64,000 bases of DNA from Ophiobolus disseminans (Eukaryota > Ascomycota > Dothideomycetes > Pleosporales > Phaeosphaeriaceae), in the NCBI GenBank assembly GCA_010093685.1, contig MU006222.1, positions 558,001-622,000 of the forward strand, given 5' to 3'. A program made the position numbers and the translations under genes. Positions 1-10,838 of this stretch are shown here, in pieces (the first letter of the stretch is position 1; each line of letters starts with the position of its first letter). The notes beneath the pieces are model-generated. The model had not been told where the DNA came from and did no database searches. It saw only the letters and a list, made by a program, of their open reading frames with translations.

Positions 1-440
1 CCTCCAGCGCGGCTTCAGGTGCACTCCATGACAGCACCGATGCCGCACATGCTGGATCTATGACTGGCTCCATGCACCCCACGCCCTCTCGTCGCCACCG
101 CAGCTCCTCCAGCGTCTCCCGCAGCGGCCTGCCGCCGGGCAGCTACCCACATCGCTACTCGGTCTCGTCCCAACCAGCGACGGGCGATCCCCACAGAAGC
201 TCCAGCATAGTCAGCACGCCACGCTACGAGGAGGTTGCACAACAGAGAGCGGAGCTGGAAGAAGTCAAGAAGGAGAACGAGACGCTGAAGCAGAGGATCA
301 GAGATCTGGAGCGCATGATCAGGAGCGGCGATGCTGATGCGCAGCGAGGAAGGCGCGGTGCACCACCGTCGGCGAGTACAGCTACTGAAGCTGAGACTGG
401 CGCTGGAACCAACGCCGCCGAACAGAGTCACGCTTCATGA
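1..440 (+). CDS. C-terminal part of a coiled-coil protein, probably R3H-domain RNA-binding protein (5' partial)
   Basis: The frame is open from the first base of the window and stops at 438-440, so only the last ~145 residues are present. This tail is rich in Ser, Arg and Pro, followed by a charged heptad-like helix containing VKKENETLKQRIRDLERMIR, then a low-complexity Ala/Thr/Gly end. This arrangement of a disordered Ser/Arg region ending in one short coiled coil matches my memory of the C-terminus of fungal R3H-domain proteins, but the R3H domain itself lies outside the window. The coding frame and coiled coil are seen directly; the R3H assignment is inference. Confidence 0.6.
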   Translation, partial: SSAASGALHDSTDAAHAGSMTGSMHPTPSRRHRSSSSVSRSGLPPGSYPHRYSVSSQPATGDPHRSSSIVSTPRYEEVAQQRAELEEVKKENETLKQRIRDLERMIRSGDADAQRGRRGAPPSASTATEAETGAGTNAAEQSHAS

Positions 441-1958
441 GGAGGGCAGTAAGCAGGGCGGAATGATGTCGACATGCAACAGCCAAGCCGTGGCGTGGTT
501 GCACAGAGACAGATGGAATTCCCGCGGTCAAATTCTTTTCATCTCATCCAGCCCGATGCAGAACATGGTTGAGCTTGGCTACGCTGCAATTGTTACGAAA
601 AAGGTAATGGAGTCCCAAATGGTTAGACGGAATCGGCAATGGCGTCATGGCGCACTATCCTAATGAGACATGATAACCCCAATCCGCGAACAATCAACAT
701 TGCCTATCTAGCGGCTTAGAGTACTTTGTATCTCAGAAGCTTTTTTACGTCTTGTCGTCTGGCCTTATCAGCTGCTCTTGCTTTTACTTTTCCCGGGCCT
801 TTTTGTTGCTCATGCAGCTAACACCGTCGATCGCTAACCACACAGCAAGCTATGTCCCAGTGCTGATCGAGTAGATCCGCCAAGATACAGATCTCAACCG
901 TGGATGCGATGCTGCGCTAAATCTGGCCGCAGAGATTATGCAGCACGCCCGCCAGCGGGGTTGCACTACAGTACGTCAAATATGTCTGTCCAGCGCAGCC
1001 TGGAGTGGGAGACTAGGGGGCTTGGACGTACGTCATGCAGGGCATGTGCGAATGGATGGGAGTACAGCGTTTCACGGATGGGCGGTTTGGTGTCTGGGCG
1101 CTGGGGGGAGCGGAGTAGGTACGCGCGATGGGGGTGGGTATTAAAGGCGGTAGGCTGACTTACGGAGACCGATAGTTTTTGTAGAAATATAACATCGCCA
1201 TATTTTTTTACAAAACTTGAATTTATAGCAAAGAGCATTTCGTTGGGAAACAGTTTTCAAGATGGGAAACGTAGTAACGCGCCTCACGCACCATAAATCC
1301 CGACATACACACCGTGAAATCGTAGTCCCGGTTCCAGGCTCTTCGAATTTAAGTATCGAGGATGCCGACGGTACGTCTCTCTCTCTCTCCTAAACCCTAC
1401 GAATACATCTCACCAACACCAGCTCCCAAAATCGACCCCTATCAACACCCATCGCCCCCAGCAAAACCCGCCCTCCACCCGGTCCCCGAAGCCATCATCG
1501 CCGCCGCAGAAAGAGGCATGATTGCTGAAAACTTCATGTGCTCGGACCTACCCAGTCCCGTCTTCAGACATGCGCATGCGGAGACGCGATATGGGTATTT
1601 CCCAGACGCCCACGAAGATAGACAGCAGTCGTTAGAATCGGAGGAGAGTCAAGCGCACGAGAGCGACGCGGTGGAGAGACATGGAGGGATGGTGCTGACG
1701 AGGGGCGAAGAAGCATGTGGCGGTGCGGGTAAGAGGGGGGGTTGGAGGGGGAGGAGTGTGCGGTGGAAAGGTGTTGGCGTTTAAGCAACGCTCAAAATTC
1801 ACAATATGACCGGGAGTCTTGTATATCTTCACAGCATTTAAGCATAGTCCAAATTTTCGATGCAAGTACGATTAAGACCATGGGTATTTAAGCACGACGT
1901 AACCAAAACTCGTCTACACAGTATTGAACGCGACACATGCTGCTGAAGGGATCCGAAC
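441..1958. other. Intergenic stretch between two convergent genes
   Basis: This holds the 3' flanks of the coiled-coil gene and the nucleolar protein gene. It contains a short CT dinucleotide run near 1377-1391 and one unsupported 140-codon frame, listed separately. I see no domain, RNA gene or mobile element here. Confidence 0.5.
1362..1784 (+). CDS. Possible small hypothetical protein (weak)
   Basis: An ATG-initiated frame of 140 codons. The first ~70 residues look protein-like: Pro-rich, with a short helix-like AIIAAAERGMIAENF. The second half is low-complexity Gly/Arg and probably accidental. A good donor-like GTACGT just after the start codon means the ATG may not be used as it stands. 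I recognise no family. It may be an exon of a small gene or chance. Confidence 0.25.
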   Translation: MPTVRLSLSPKPYEYISPTPAPKIDPYQHPSPPAKPALHPVPEAIIAAAERGMIAENFMCSDLPSPVFRHAHAETRYGYFPDAHEDRQQSLESEESQAHESDAVERHGGMVLTRGEEACGGAGKRGGWRGRSVRWKGVGV

Positions 1959-3644
1959 TCAGTTGACGCGGCGGTGCGGCATCGTTTTCTTGTTCTCGGT
2001 GTGGCGCTTTGCTTTGAGAGCGTCGCGGCGGCGTTTTTTCCACGAGCGGTTCAGGTCGCCCCGGTTCTCCCAGAACCATTTGCGGAACTCGCTTTCGGGC
2101 TTCTCCTCGCCGGCTCCGATTTCGGCTTCATCCTCGTCCTCTTCAGCTACACCGGGCAGGTGTGCTGTTTTAGAAGCATTTGCCTTTGTATTCTTCGATA
2201 GCTGCTGCTCCGCTTCCGGATCAGCCATTTCCTCGTCATCCTCGTCATCATCGTCGGCCTCCTGGCTACCCTTTCGCCAATCAAATGAGAAGCGGCGACC
2301 GATTGCAGCAGTATCAGGAGTAGGTGCAGCGCTGCGGAGGCCTCTCCACTCGAGATCCCTTTCTGTAAATGGAGTGGTCGGGGCGTTTTCGACCACCTCA
2401 CCAGTGGGTTCCACCTCCATTTTGTCCTCGTTGGTGTCGAAGAAGCTGAAAGACGTGTTGATGGGTGTGAGTTTCTTGGGCGTGATGGCAATGGTACCGG
2501 GTGACGGCTTAGGGCGCTTGAACAAAGCTTCGAGGGGATGGACCTCCTTCTCGCCCGTTGGGGTAGGCTGGCTATCCTCGGGGGCAATTGAGCCTTTGAC
2601 GGCCGCCGATGGGGTGATTGGTGCAGGCGTGGATGGCGCCGACTCCGCGTCTGATTCCGCGTCTGATTCAGACGCTTCATCTTCAGATGATGACGATACA
2701 ACGGAGGAATCGTCTGCCTCGGACTCGGATGTAGGGGGAGTAGCTTTCGATTTCTTCGATTTCTTCAAAGACTTCGGAGTAGTAGGTTGTTTCTTGGGCT
2801 CCGTCTCGACAGGCCTGTCTACCAACTCTAGCACTCTCCTGTTGCGTGCCTTGCCAGTCTCCGACTCTACCACATTGCCGTCTTCGTCTACCCAGCCCTG
2901 ACCATTGACGTACTCAACGGCAGGCTTCTTCTCAGTGGAGACCTTGGTCTCTTTCAGGAAGCTCGGCGTCTTGGTGTTCTTCTCAAATTCATGCACAACA
3001 ACCTCTTTCGATTTGGATCTCTTCTCCTTTTTCTCTTTCTTCTTCTCCTTTCGCGCAACTTCGGTAGCAGCCACAGGCGTCAATTTTGCCTTGAAAAGCA
3101 TCTCGGGCTCCTTGGTGTACTTGGACTTCTTCTGCTCATGCTTGTGTTCCTGGTCTTTATCTTTCTTCTCCTTCCGATCCTTCTTGCTCTTTGAGGGCGG
3201 CTCAGTCCACCCGCGCTTGACTTTGCGCTCGTTCTCTAGCTCGACACCATCTAAGACACCCTGCTCTTCCTTCTTCTTCTCCTTCTTGGCTCGCTTCGAC
3301 GGTCTTGCAGCCTCTTCCTTCTCTTTCGCAGCATCCACCTCCTCGCGAGCCTTGCGCTTCTCGGGTTTCGCCATTTCGATGCGCACTTTAGCTCCTCTCA
3401 GTGTCAGGCCGTTGAGCTTCTTCTTAAGCTTCTGCGCTTCGGCTTCGGGTAGCTCGACGTAGCCGTAGCCTTTCTCGGGGAACGTCTCGACCGTGTGATA
3501 CGAGATGTTCTTGGCAAGCGGAAGAACAGATGGCGCAAGGTAGACCTTGAGGAGCTCGGGTTTTAAGGGCGTGATGTGCAGTCGCACCGTGTTATCGGCG
3601 TCTTGCTGAGCTTCGATAGGAATAGCCGCTCGTGTTCCGGGCAT
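1959..3644 (-). CDS. Nucleolar RRM-containing protein (SRP40/NOL8-like)
   Basis: Single exon, 561 residues. An RRM-like fold spans about residues 19-92; it begins VRLHITPLKPELLKVYLAPS and closes with a strand around GAKVRIEMAKP. The rest is lysine- and acid-rich and disordered, with long KKEKK/KSKK stretches and Ser/Asp/Glu runs typical of nucleolar proteins. A conserved-looking C-terminal basic block contains FRKWFWENRGDLNRSWKKRR. I chose the ATG at 3644 because it directly precedes the RRM; a longer open frame reaches 3968 but is low-complexity and probably 5' untranslated or intronic. The likely role is in ribosome biogenesis, inferred from architecture only. It is convergent with the gene at the left edge and divergent from the small membrane protein gene. 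Confidence 0.75.
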   Translation of the reverse strand: MPGTRAAIPIEAQQDADNTVRLHITPLKPELLKVYLAPSVLPLAKNISYHTVETFPEKGYGYVELPEAEAQKLKKKLNGLTLRGAKVRIEMAKPEKRKAREEVDAAKEKEEAARPSKRAKKEKKKEEQGVLDGVELENERKVKRGWTEPPSKSKKDRKEKKDKDQEHKHEQKKSKYTKEPEMLFKAKLTPVAATEVARKEKKKEKKEKRSKSKEVVVHEFEKNTKTPSFLKETKVSTEKKPAVEYVNGQGWVDEDGNVVESETGKARNRRVLELVDRPVETEPKKQPTTPKSLKKSKKSKATPPTSESEADDSSVVSSSSEDEASESDAESDAESAPSTPAPITPSAAVKGSIAPEDSQPTPTGEKEVHPLEALFKRPKPSPGTIAITPKKLTPINTSFSFFDTNEDKMEVEPTGEVVENAPTTPFTERDLEWRGLRSAAPTPDTAAIGRRFSFDWRKGSQEADDDDEDDEEMADPEAEQQLSKNTKANASKTAHLPGVAEEDEDEAEIGAGEEKPESEFRKWFWENRGDLNRSWKKRRRDALKAKRHTENKKTMPHRRVN

Positions 3645-4018
3645 TGATGTGCAAGGCTTGTCGCGTGCGACGATGCAGGTGCCTGAAGCTATACGCGGGT
3701 GTCTGGGTCCATGAAATAGTGTGAATATGAAGTGCGCAGTACCGACGCCGTTGAGCGCGGTTTGTGGTGTCTCAAGAGGTCGCGGACGGAGTGGAGGGGG
3801 AGGAAAATACTTAGCGCCGACTGGTTGGCCATGGTGAACCAAGCGGCTGGCCTGAGCTTTGCGCTCTGCGGGCACTCGGAGGTCTGACAGCTGCAAATGC
3901 GCCAACATTTTACCAACTCTCAATGTCTGCGTAAACGATACATACTCTCTGTTTGGCTTGTTGTACACTCAAATACACGGCCACCTTATTAGGGGTGCAT
4001 ACTCGCACATACACCGCC

Positions 4019-4521
4019 ATGCGCAGACCACAATTCTACCTGCTGGTCATAACGACCTTCCTGTCCTTCCTATCAATCTCTCTAGCAGCCTGTAAGCCCT
4101 TCCAATCCCTCCAGTCCCTCCAGTCCCTCCAATCCCGTCCTACATCAGATCACTAACCCCACCCACAGCACCGACATCCTTCTGCAAATGCACCTGCTTC
4201 GGCAACTCCACCATCGTCGCCCTCGACGCCGTCAAGCCCTCCAAAGCCCCTTCCCCCGACCTGCGCCCGCGCGCCTCACGCAAAACCTGCAACGACTGCA
4301 ACCGCTCCTTCTGTCTGAACTACAGTTTCTGTAACGGCGAGAAGGAGGAAAACGTCCAGACGACGTGCTTCCAGCGGGACTCGGCAAAGGACCAGGCCGT
4401 GGTGTTTGTGTTTATCGGGGCGACGGTCGGACTGCTGGGGTGGGCGGGCATACGGCCGTGGATAGAGAGGGTGAGGGAGAGGAGGAGGTATGTTGCTGTG
4501 CCAGGGGAGGTGGGTCGATAG
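4019..4521 (+). CDS. Small Cys-rich secreted/membrane protein with one C-terminal transmembrane segment
   Basis: Two exons, 4019-4091 and 4169-4521, encode 141 residues. The first ~24 residues (MRRPQFYLLVITTFLSFLSI...) form a signal peptide. The mature part is a cysteine-dense ectodomain with FCKCTCFGNSTI and a second block around KTCNDCNRSFCLNYSFC, followed by a hydrophobic helix (VVFVFIGATVGLLGWAGI) and a short Arg-rich cytosolic tail. The 77-nt intron has a CTAAC branch site and sits exactly after the signal peptide. This resembles a conserved fungal family of unknown function. Topology suggests an ER, Golgi or plasma-membrane protein with the disulfide-rich part in the lumen or outside. 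No function assigned. Confidence 0.75.
4092..4168 (+). repeat. Intron carrying a 9-nt tandem repeat
   Basis: Within this intron, 4103-4138 holds four copies of a 9-nt unit (CAATCCCTC or CAGTCCCTC, the last copy diverged). The polypyrimidine repeat lies between the donor GTAAGC and the branch site CACTAAC. Confidence 0.7.
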
Positions 4522-4725
4522 GAAGGACATGGTGAGTTGGATTGAAGAGGGATGGACTTGATATACAATCATATACACGCAGCAAAGATACCCCGCAACT
4601 CTGCGACTCTTTCTAGACTGTCGCCCAACGCCATGATCATGCATGTGGTGATACAGCAATGTGCAAGCGGGAAAGATATAGTACATGCAGGCCGTCGAAC
4701 GCTCGTAATCGTCAAAGCTCTCCAT

Positions 4726-5605
4726 TCAGTCCTTCTTCGACCCGCCCATGGCCCACCCTAGCCAGCCTTTGCTGGTCTGCTCGACCTTTTGTGTAGCCTT
4801 CTGGGCAGTATTGTCCAGCGGCCCGCCTACTATCGGTGTCGATGACGCGGCCGTTGTCGACGATGGCGCAAAATTCTGTCTCGCTTCCTGCACCGCATCC
4901 ACAATGCCCACGCCCTGGCCACCCGTCATTTCATGTTTCCTGATCTCCTCCACCGCCAACCTCCTCTGCTCTGCAATCTCCTTTTCTTCCTTCCAGTCGC
5001 CATGCATCCACCACAGCAGCTTCGACGGTGCCTTCCTCTCCGCCTTCTTCTTCTCGTAGGCTTCCTGCTCTTCCGCAATGCCCGAAACAAGCGCGGTTTG
5101 TGCTGCTGATGCTTGTCCGTGTGCGACGGCTGTTCGTGCGGCTTCGAGAATGCGGGCTTGTGCTCGTTCCTCCTCGGCGAAGTAGATGGCGCGTTTCCGC
5201 CGGTTGTAGACGATCATGTCGCCTATCGAGAAGACAGCCAGGACGCCAATGCAGCCTGTAGAGGTTGTTAGACCCTTTCATTCCATAGAATATACCAGTC
5301 CGGGGGCAATTGATCCCCCGCAGTGGTGTGGACATACCCGTTGAGAAAACCAATCCATACACCGTGAATCTGTGCGCCGCATCCGCAGCCATGCGCCCAT
5401 ACAGATACATGTAATCCCACCGTGTGACCTGCGCCATTTTTGCTCGATTCGCTGCCTCTCTTAACCGCTTGACCTTCTGTTGTGGCGTTTCATTCTTGGG
5501 CGCTGGCTCCGCGAACTGGAGGGTTGTGGCTCGCCCTCCAGGCCGTGTATGCGCCCACACGCCTGTGGCTGTAAATCGCGTTGACTCCTTTGGCGATTTA
5601 GACAT
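4726..5605 (-). CDS. Cytochrome c oxidase assembly protein, COX14 family
   Basis: Two exons, 5338-5605 and 4726-5255 on the minus strand (82-nt intron), give 265 residues. The N-terminus is typical of the fungal cytochrome oxidase assembly family: ESTRFTATG, then TRPGGRATTLQFAEPAP, a helix QQKVKRLREAANRAKMAQ, and one transmembrane helix formed across the intron (VYGLVFSTG joined to CIGVLAVFSIGDMIVYNRRK). The C-terminal half is a long charged helix ending in a Trp/Gly-rich tail. Members sit in the mitochondrial inner membrane and help early Cox1 assembly; that role is family knowledge. The gene is divergent from the DUF2458 gene across ~440 bp. Confidence 0.85.
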
Positions 5606-6046
5606 GGTGAGCTGCAGAGAGGAGAGACCGAAGGGGCAGGAAGGTCGTGGTGGGCGGTAGTGGGCTGCGGAGGTCGAGGTCGAATGATTGGCAAAAGTTG
5701 AGATGGACTAGGATCATGATCATGATGCGGATATTTCTCGGCGGAACGTTTGTCCTGGCATCGCCCATCTCGCACCTCTCAACGCGCAACACTTCACTAC
5801 CCGCATATCAGCAGTAGAATGATACCATCTGGCCCTGCCTGCTTTCCGTCGATGCGATGATCGGATGGGATTGAGTCATCAAAATCAAGAAGACCAGCTC
5901 CTCCCTTCATTCACAGTGAACAAGAAGCAAACACAACCACGAAATGTTAAACTCATCACTCGTGTACCGCGGACCACCTAGGAGATCTAACACCTGATAG
6001 CTGTACCTGCCATCTGTATCAACCGCCTGCCTAAATCAACCTAACC
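5606..6046. promoter_or_regulatory. Shared promoter region between divergent COX14-type and DUF2458 genes
   Basis: 441 bp separates two start codons facing away from each other. It must hold both promoters and 5' leaders. I see no distinctive element. Confidence 0.5.
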
Positions 6047-7022
6047 ATGGAAAACAACAACCTCCCGTCCAGTGTGGATGTTGCAGCAATTCTAGCAACA
6101 TTGGCGAACCTACAACAGCCAGCTGGCACTTCCTTTCAGAATCAGCAACAAGCATACGATTCAACCCAAAGCTACGAAGGCTACCAGCACTTAGGCCACA
6201 CACCGCCAACACAGCCCACGCAGCAGAGCCTTCCTTATTATCAGTCAGCTGACCCGCGTCTCGCAAACCGGCCTGCTCCACAGCCATTCTCGGCTCCAAG
6301 ACCACAGGACAGAGCTTCTACTCCACTCATTGACCCTGCCACGATCACAGAATGGAAGCAAGGTCTTCGCTGCGTGAGCAAGATTGCTTCTCAGAATGCC
6401 GACTTTGCTCCTTCGATCCGCAAGGTACGACTTCAAAGTCGACATACTACTTTCATGCTAATATCCTACAGCTGATGAAGGAGCAAGAAGGCAACGTCAA
6501 GCAATGGTAGGTCCCGTAGAGGGTTGTTGAAACCGTGAACTAACAACATCAAGGGAGGCTGGCCGTGAACGTCTCATTGAAGACCACAACCTCAAGCGAG
6601 AAAATGAAGAGACGCATAGAGCCGCCTTGTACGTTCGACTCACATAAAATTCAGGTCTCTACTTACCATACTAGGTCTCTACCAGGTCTTCTCCAAGGCT
6701 CACCCCTTCTTCGCGTACGCTAAACACACACCGATTGTATCCCCAAACTAACAGCCTTCAGACACCCCAGCGTGAGAAAGCAGAATTGCAGCAATACGAC
6801 GCCAAGGTCTACCGCGCTTGCAAAGCCATGACTGAGTCGCAGATGTCGTCCCTAAAGCTTCTAGGTGTCCCATTCTTCGGAGTGAAGCACCAGCTCGTCC
6901 TTCACGAAAGCGTGGAGACGCCGTCCGCGGAAGACGCAGCCGCGGGCAAGATCAGCAGGACACAGCTTCTAGAACTGCAGCGTAAGATGTTGAACCACTT
7001 AACGGAACTGTATGGTGAATGA
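6047..7022 (+). CDS. DUF2458-family conserved fungal protein
   Basis: Five exons: 6047-6424, 6472-6506, 6554-6628, 6675-6714 and 6762-7022, encoding 262 residues. The first ~100 residues are Gln/Pro-rich and disordered. Then comes the family signature DPATITEWKQGLRCVSKIA, a coiled helix continuing through exons 2-4 (MKEQEGNVKQWEAGRERLIE), and the C-terminal block AELQQYDAKVYRACKAM...LKSLGVPFF-like, here LLGVPFFGVKHQL. It ends in a leucine-rich helix, LLELQRKMLNHLTELYGE. All splice junctions keep frame and the family motifs continue across them. Members are nuclear or cytosolic helical proteins of unknown role. The small internal exons (35-75 nt) are the only structural uncertainty. Confidence 0.85.
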
Positions 7023-8003
7023 GCTTCTTGGAAGCTAATGGCTGTTGTGCAAAACTTTCTATTTGCAGCTCCAAGTTGGTGCTGAATCGGGCCATCGACA
7101 ACCACATGTGTAGGCGATGAACGCCAGCTCCATTGCTCAAGGCGGAAGGCTTGCTGAGTCACAATAGACACTTTTGTTGAGCTTCCTTGACCATTGTACT
7201 GTAAAGAGTCTCCACATGTGTCTTTGTTCCGATTGTTATCTCTAAATGTGTTCTCGTTTCACACCTTTCCTTAGTCTCCTTTGTGAAGCCCCCATTGTCC
7301 ATCCCACCCTTTTCTTACGCGTTCGCTCACTTTCACTCATTGTATCCTATCTTGCACAGTTGAGTGCGTGTAGGACAGACCTATCATTGGCCGGTCCCGT
7401 TTGCTCCGGGACCATGTGGTGTGCAACAACCAGCACCCAGACACTGCGCTGTCCTCGAGTAAGTTTCAATCACGCACATTCCTGCCTTATAAACCTGCCT
7501 GACGAGCTCAATCGCTTGGGAGCACACTCGCATATGAAACTTGGCGCTGGTTGGGCATTGTTCTGCAGCACGGTGTTTGTGAAACATTCTAGAGCTCTTG
7601 CACCACCACGCGCAGTCAAAGAACACAAACGCACGTCCACAATTCCATTGACAAAAGCTATCAATCGTGCCGTTCTCACTGGCTCGCGCGCCGTTTGTTG
7701 ACTCTAGCGTGGGTTTATGTGGTAAACAGGTAATTTCCTTCATCGTGAGAGTTTATAATTGCGACGAACGCTCGCTCCCGTCTGCCTGGTTTCCAACGAA
7801 CCAATCCTACTTTTTCATTCTCTGTTTTTAACTTGTGCCCTGGTGGTACATACACGCTCTCTTTAGCTCACTCACTCACTCACACTCTTTCAAACTTGAA
7901 TTCACTGCTTAAGGACTTTCACGACTTTCTTTAACGACTATACGGCTCTGCTGCACTCTCATTCACTACTCAAAACAACTACAGACTCGGTCACATAGTC
8001 GAA
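7023..8003. other. Intergenic region, includes promoter of the GPI-protein gene
   Basis: Nearly 1 kb with no credible gene. A CTCA tetranucleotide tract lies at about 7867-7886, in the pyrimidine-rich leader just upstream of the GPI-protein start. Open frames at 7246-7743 lack any family features on either strand. Confidence 0.5.
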
Positions 8004-8763
8004 ATGCGCTCATTCGCTTTCGCCGCATTTGCTGGTAAGTCAATATCCACTGTGGAATTTGCGCACTCATCACGAGTGCGCATTTCACACACATCTCCTC
8101 CCTCTTCCAAAACCCCACATGCTAACACAAACAAGCCATCGCCGCCGCCGAGTTCAAAAACGACGCCCCCATCGACGCCGCCCTCGCCGCGCGCGATGAC
8201 TGCCCCAAGCCAACGTCCATGTGCTCCGGCCCCGTCGTCATGAGCGGCGCAACCACGACGCTCACGTACCTGTGCGCAAACAAGTCGCAGTCCACCACAC
8301 ACGTCACTGTCACCCAGATCACCACCATCACGGCAACGCCTGGCGCAGGCGGTCCGCCTCCCAAGTAAGCCATGCCATCCTTCACCCCTACTTTTCACTC
8401 GCCAACACTCCAAACAGGGACGGTCCACCAGCCAACGACCCCACAACCACCACTACGGTCCTCAGCACGACAACTACGTACACCACCGTCACCAAGACCG
8501 TGAAGAAAGCTAGCTCCCTTGCCAGCGCCAGTGTGACTCCCAGCGTCAGTGGCACCAGTGTCGTCATGCCTAGCCTCTCCACCGGCTTGGGCCTCAAGAG
8601 CAACGGCACGTCCTCTGGTTACGCGTCGCCTACCTTGCACGGCAAGGGCGAGACGCCTAATCCGACGTACAATGGCACGCAGTTCACGGGTGCGGCGGGG
8701 CAGGCGGGCGTTAGTGTTGCGGCGTTGCTTGTGGGCGTTGTTGGTGCTGCACTGGTCATCTAA
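8004..8763 (+). CDS. Secreted GPI-anchored Ser/Thr-rich protein
   Basis: Three exons, 8004-8034, 8136-8364 and 8418-8763, encode 201 residues. A signal peptide (MRSFAFAAFAAIAAAEF) is split by the first intron, a common pattern in fungal secreted proteins. The mature part has a small Cys region (DDCPKPTSMCSGPV...YLCANK), then a long Thr/Ser-rich segment likely to be O-mannosylated (TTTTTVLSTTTTYTTV). It ends in a classic GPI signal: small residues GAAGQAG followed by a hydrophobic tail VSVAALLVGVVGAALVI. It is probably attached to the plasma membrane or cell wall. No catalytic domain is seen. Confidence 0.85.
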
Positions 8764-9217
8764 ATCGGTATGCTGGATCGGGGGAAGGTACTGTTATGCG
8801 GAATGTGTGCAGTGTGATGCGGATGGGATATATGGGATTGCCGCTTTGCGTGCATCAACTTCCAAGTCGAGTCGGGACTTGTTTGTCTAGTAGTTTATCC
8901 CGCGCCCAGGAGGCGTTGATGGTAACATTTCCATAGCGATGCGTAACTCAGGCAATGAGAGCAAGGTATGCACAATTACACAAATTACTTTTTTTCTTTA
9001 CTTCGCTCTTCATACATATACTGTCTATCTCTGCGTGATACAATACTCCACGTAGTAGAATACTATATGTATTTCGAAGATTCCCGGCGCTTTGAGGCGA
9101 GACGTCAGAGCGCTGCAGCGAATCATGCGAAGCTTGCAATGAGGTTGAGGGATGGGCGGAGATGGCGATGAGCAAGGAAGGGTCGGTGCGGTAATGGCGT
9201 CGACTGACTTTGTTCTT
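8764..9217. other. 3' flanks of two convergent genes
   Basis: 454 bp between the GPI-protein stop and the stop of the minus-strand membrane protein gene. It is A/T-richer than the flanking exons. Nothing else is recognisable. Confidence 0.5.
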
Positions 9218-10084
9218 TCAAGTCTTTGGTCTTATACTCCCAGTCGAGTGCCACTGTAGCGTTTCTTTCATAGTGAGCTCTTTCCCGTACCCATCCGTAA
9301 ATTGCCATGGTTTCTTGAACATGTCCTTGTATGGCCACGAGTTCTCTCGTACAGTCTTGCCAGACCTGCAAAGACAGCTAGCCTATCGTCAGTGAAACTT
9401 TTTTATAAACCTGAGACGCACTAGACTCACATGTAATTCAAGCGTATTAGGTAGAAGCATTCGACAAAGGAGGTCAAAATCGCCCAGACAATGAGGACGT
9501 TATACCAGGAGTATTCTCTTCGCCAGAAAAAACACCGGACAATGAACGCAGAGAAGATCCCAGTGTAGGTACCAAACAAAGGATAGGCGTGCTTGTACTC
9601 TGCGCTGAGTGTCTGTTTAGTAGGTAACGTCAGTTTTGAGCATCAAAATCAGACGGCACATGACTAATCTTACCTTGACATCGCTACCATAATTTTCCGG
9701 CAAGAGAAATATCAAACATGTCGCTACAAACGCCCAGTGAATCACTATCCCGCGCCAGCCTTCGATATCAAGAACCCAGGCTGTCAGTGAGTATAACTTA
9801 CCCCAGCCTGGGAAACTAGATATCGCTAGACCACAGGCGACATCTCCTACTTGACCAAGACTGACGATGCCTCCACTGAACTGAGCGATGCAGATACCGA
9901 TGGTGCCGATGATGCAGATGTGTCCAAAAGCAGAAAAAAGCGAGGGCAAAATGCAGAGTCGTGCGTATATGGGAATGACCAGGAAGAGCACGAATCGCAG
10001 CCGGTCGCGAATCGTGAGGCGAGGGTGAAGTGAAGAAGTGGTGGTGACAGCAGTTGGTAACGTCGTAGCAGATGTTAAAGCCAT
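9218..10084 (-). CDS. Multi-pass membrane protein of unknown function
   Basis: Three exons on the minus strand, 9674-10084, 9431-9612 and 9218-9365, encode 246 residues. About six hydrophobic segments are visible, including RFVLFLVIPIYARLCI, ICIIGTIGICIAQF, GIVIHWAFVATCLIFLL and YNVLIVWAILTSFVECF. The short hydrophilic C-terminus contains SWPYKDMFKKPWQF and ends ETLQWHSTGSIRPKT. The closing WP..MF..P...WH pattern loosely recalls wax-synthase/membrane-bound acyltransferase-like proteins, but the evidence is too thin for an assignment. I used the ATG at 10084; the frame upstream has only a non-ATG codon. It is the divergent neighbour of no gene; a 750-bp gap separates it from the HET gene. Confidence 0.7.
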
Positions 10085-10838
10085 GTTCAATTTTCCAAAA
10101 GATGCCGTGTTGTGTATCGTTGGCGCTGTGACAATTAGGTACTAGCCTTACGAAGGAGCTCGTGGTTATTGAGTCAATTCACTACACCCTATCTGGCTCT
10201 AGCGCGTTGACTCACTGGGGTAAATAAGAGCTCTTCCGTAGAGCGTTAGACTCAATCGTAGCCTCTCGAGATACATATAAGCAGTACTTTGACATACTGC
10301 ATTTTTAAATACACGAATGCAACATTAACGCGCGCACCCTTGTAACACAGATATCTAGATAAGAAAAGCTTCTTCATCAGCACCTTAAGGCGCCTCGAAA
10401 GAGTCTTCCCGAAAGCAATCTAGGCGTCAAGAGGATGTACAGCGGCTACCTGAGATGGTAACAGAAAAGGGGAAAACGCTTCTAGCTTGCGTATGCGCTT
10501 CTGAGCTGATGTTGAGGTAATGGGCAGGCTAAGTGATCTGGATAAAAGGTATACCTACCATATTGTTGATCGTGTGGGAGCACGCCGATGCGACCTCTTT
10601 CAAGCCTGAATTTGTGTCTGCATAGTGATGTTGCTCCGAAGAGCATCAAGTTGATTTCGAAATTAGTTCAGCCTATCACTGAGCTATAGCGTACGACAGA
10701 TAGTAAAAATTCGACGTCTCGACATGCTTCTCAGGTTCTGGTTATCTTCAATGGTTTCCGGGATTGTTGTCGTGGCTTCTGCTCACGGAAGAAGCTCACC
10801 AAAGTTTGAGTTGAGATGATAGCAAGGCTTCATGCAGC
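10085..10838. other. Intergenic: promoter of membrane protein gene and 3' flank of HET gene
   Basis: 754 bp without a credible open frame. The composition is more AT-rich than the nearby exons. No repeat or RNA gene is recognised. Confidence 0.5.

Noticed and set aside
1924..2901. 325-codon plus-strand frame
   Set aside because: Mirror of the low-complexity Lys/Glu/Ser region of the nucleolar RRM gene, giving Ser/Phe-rich nonsense.
7246..7743. 151- and 119-codon frames on opposite strands
   Set aside because: They overlap each other, have no family features and lie in the promoter side of the GPI-protein gene.
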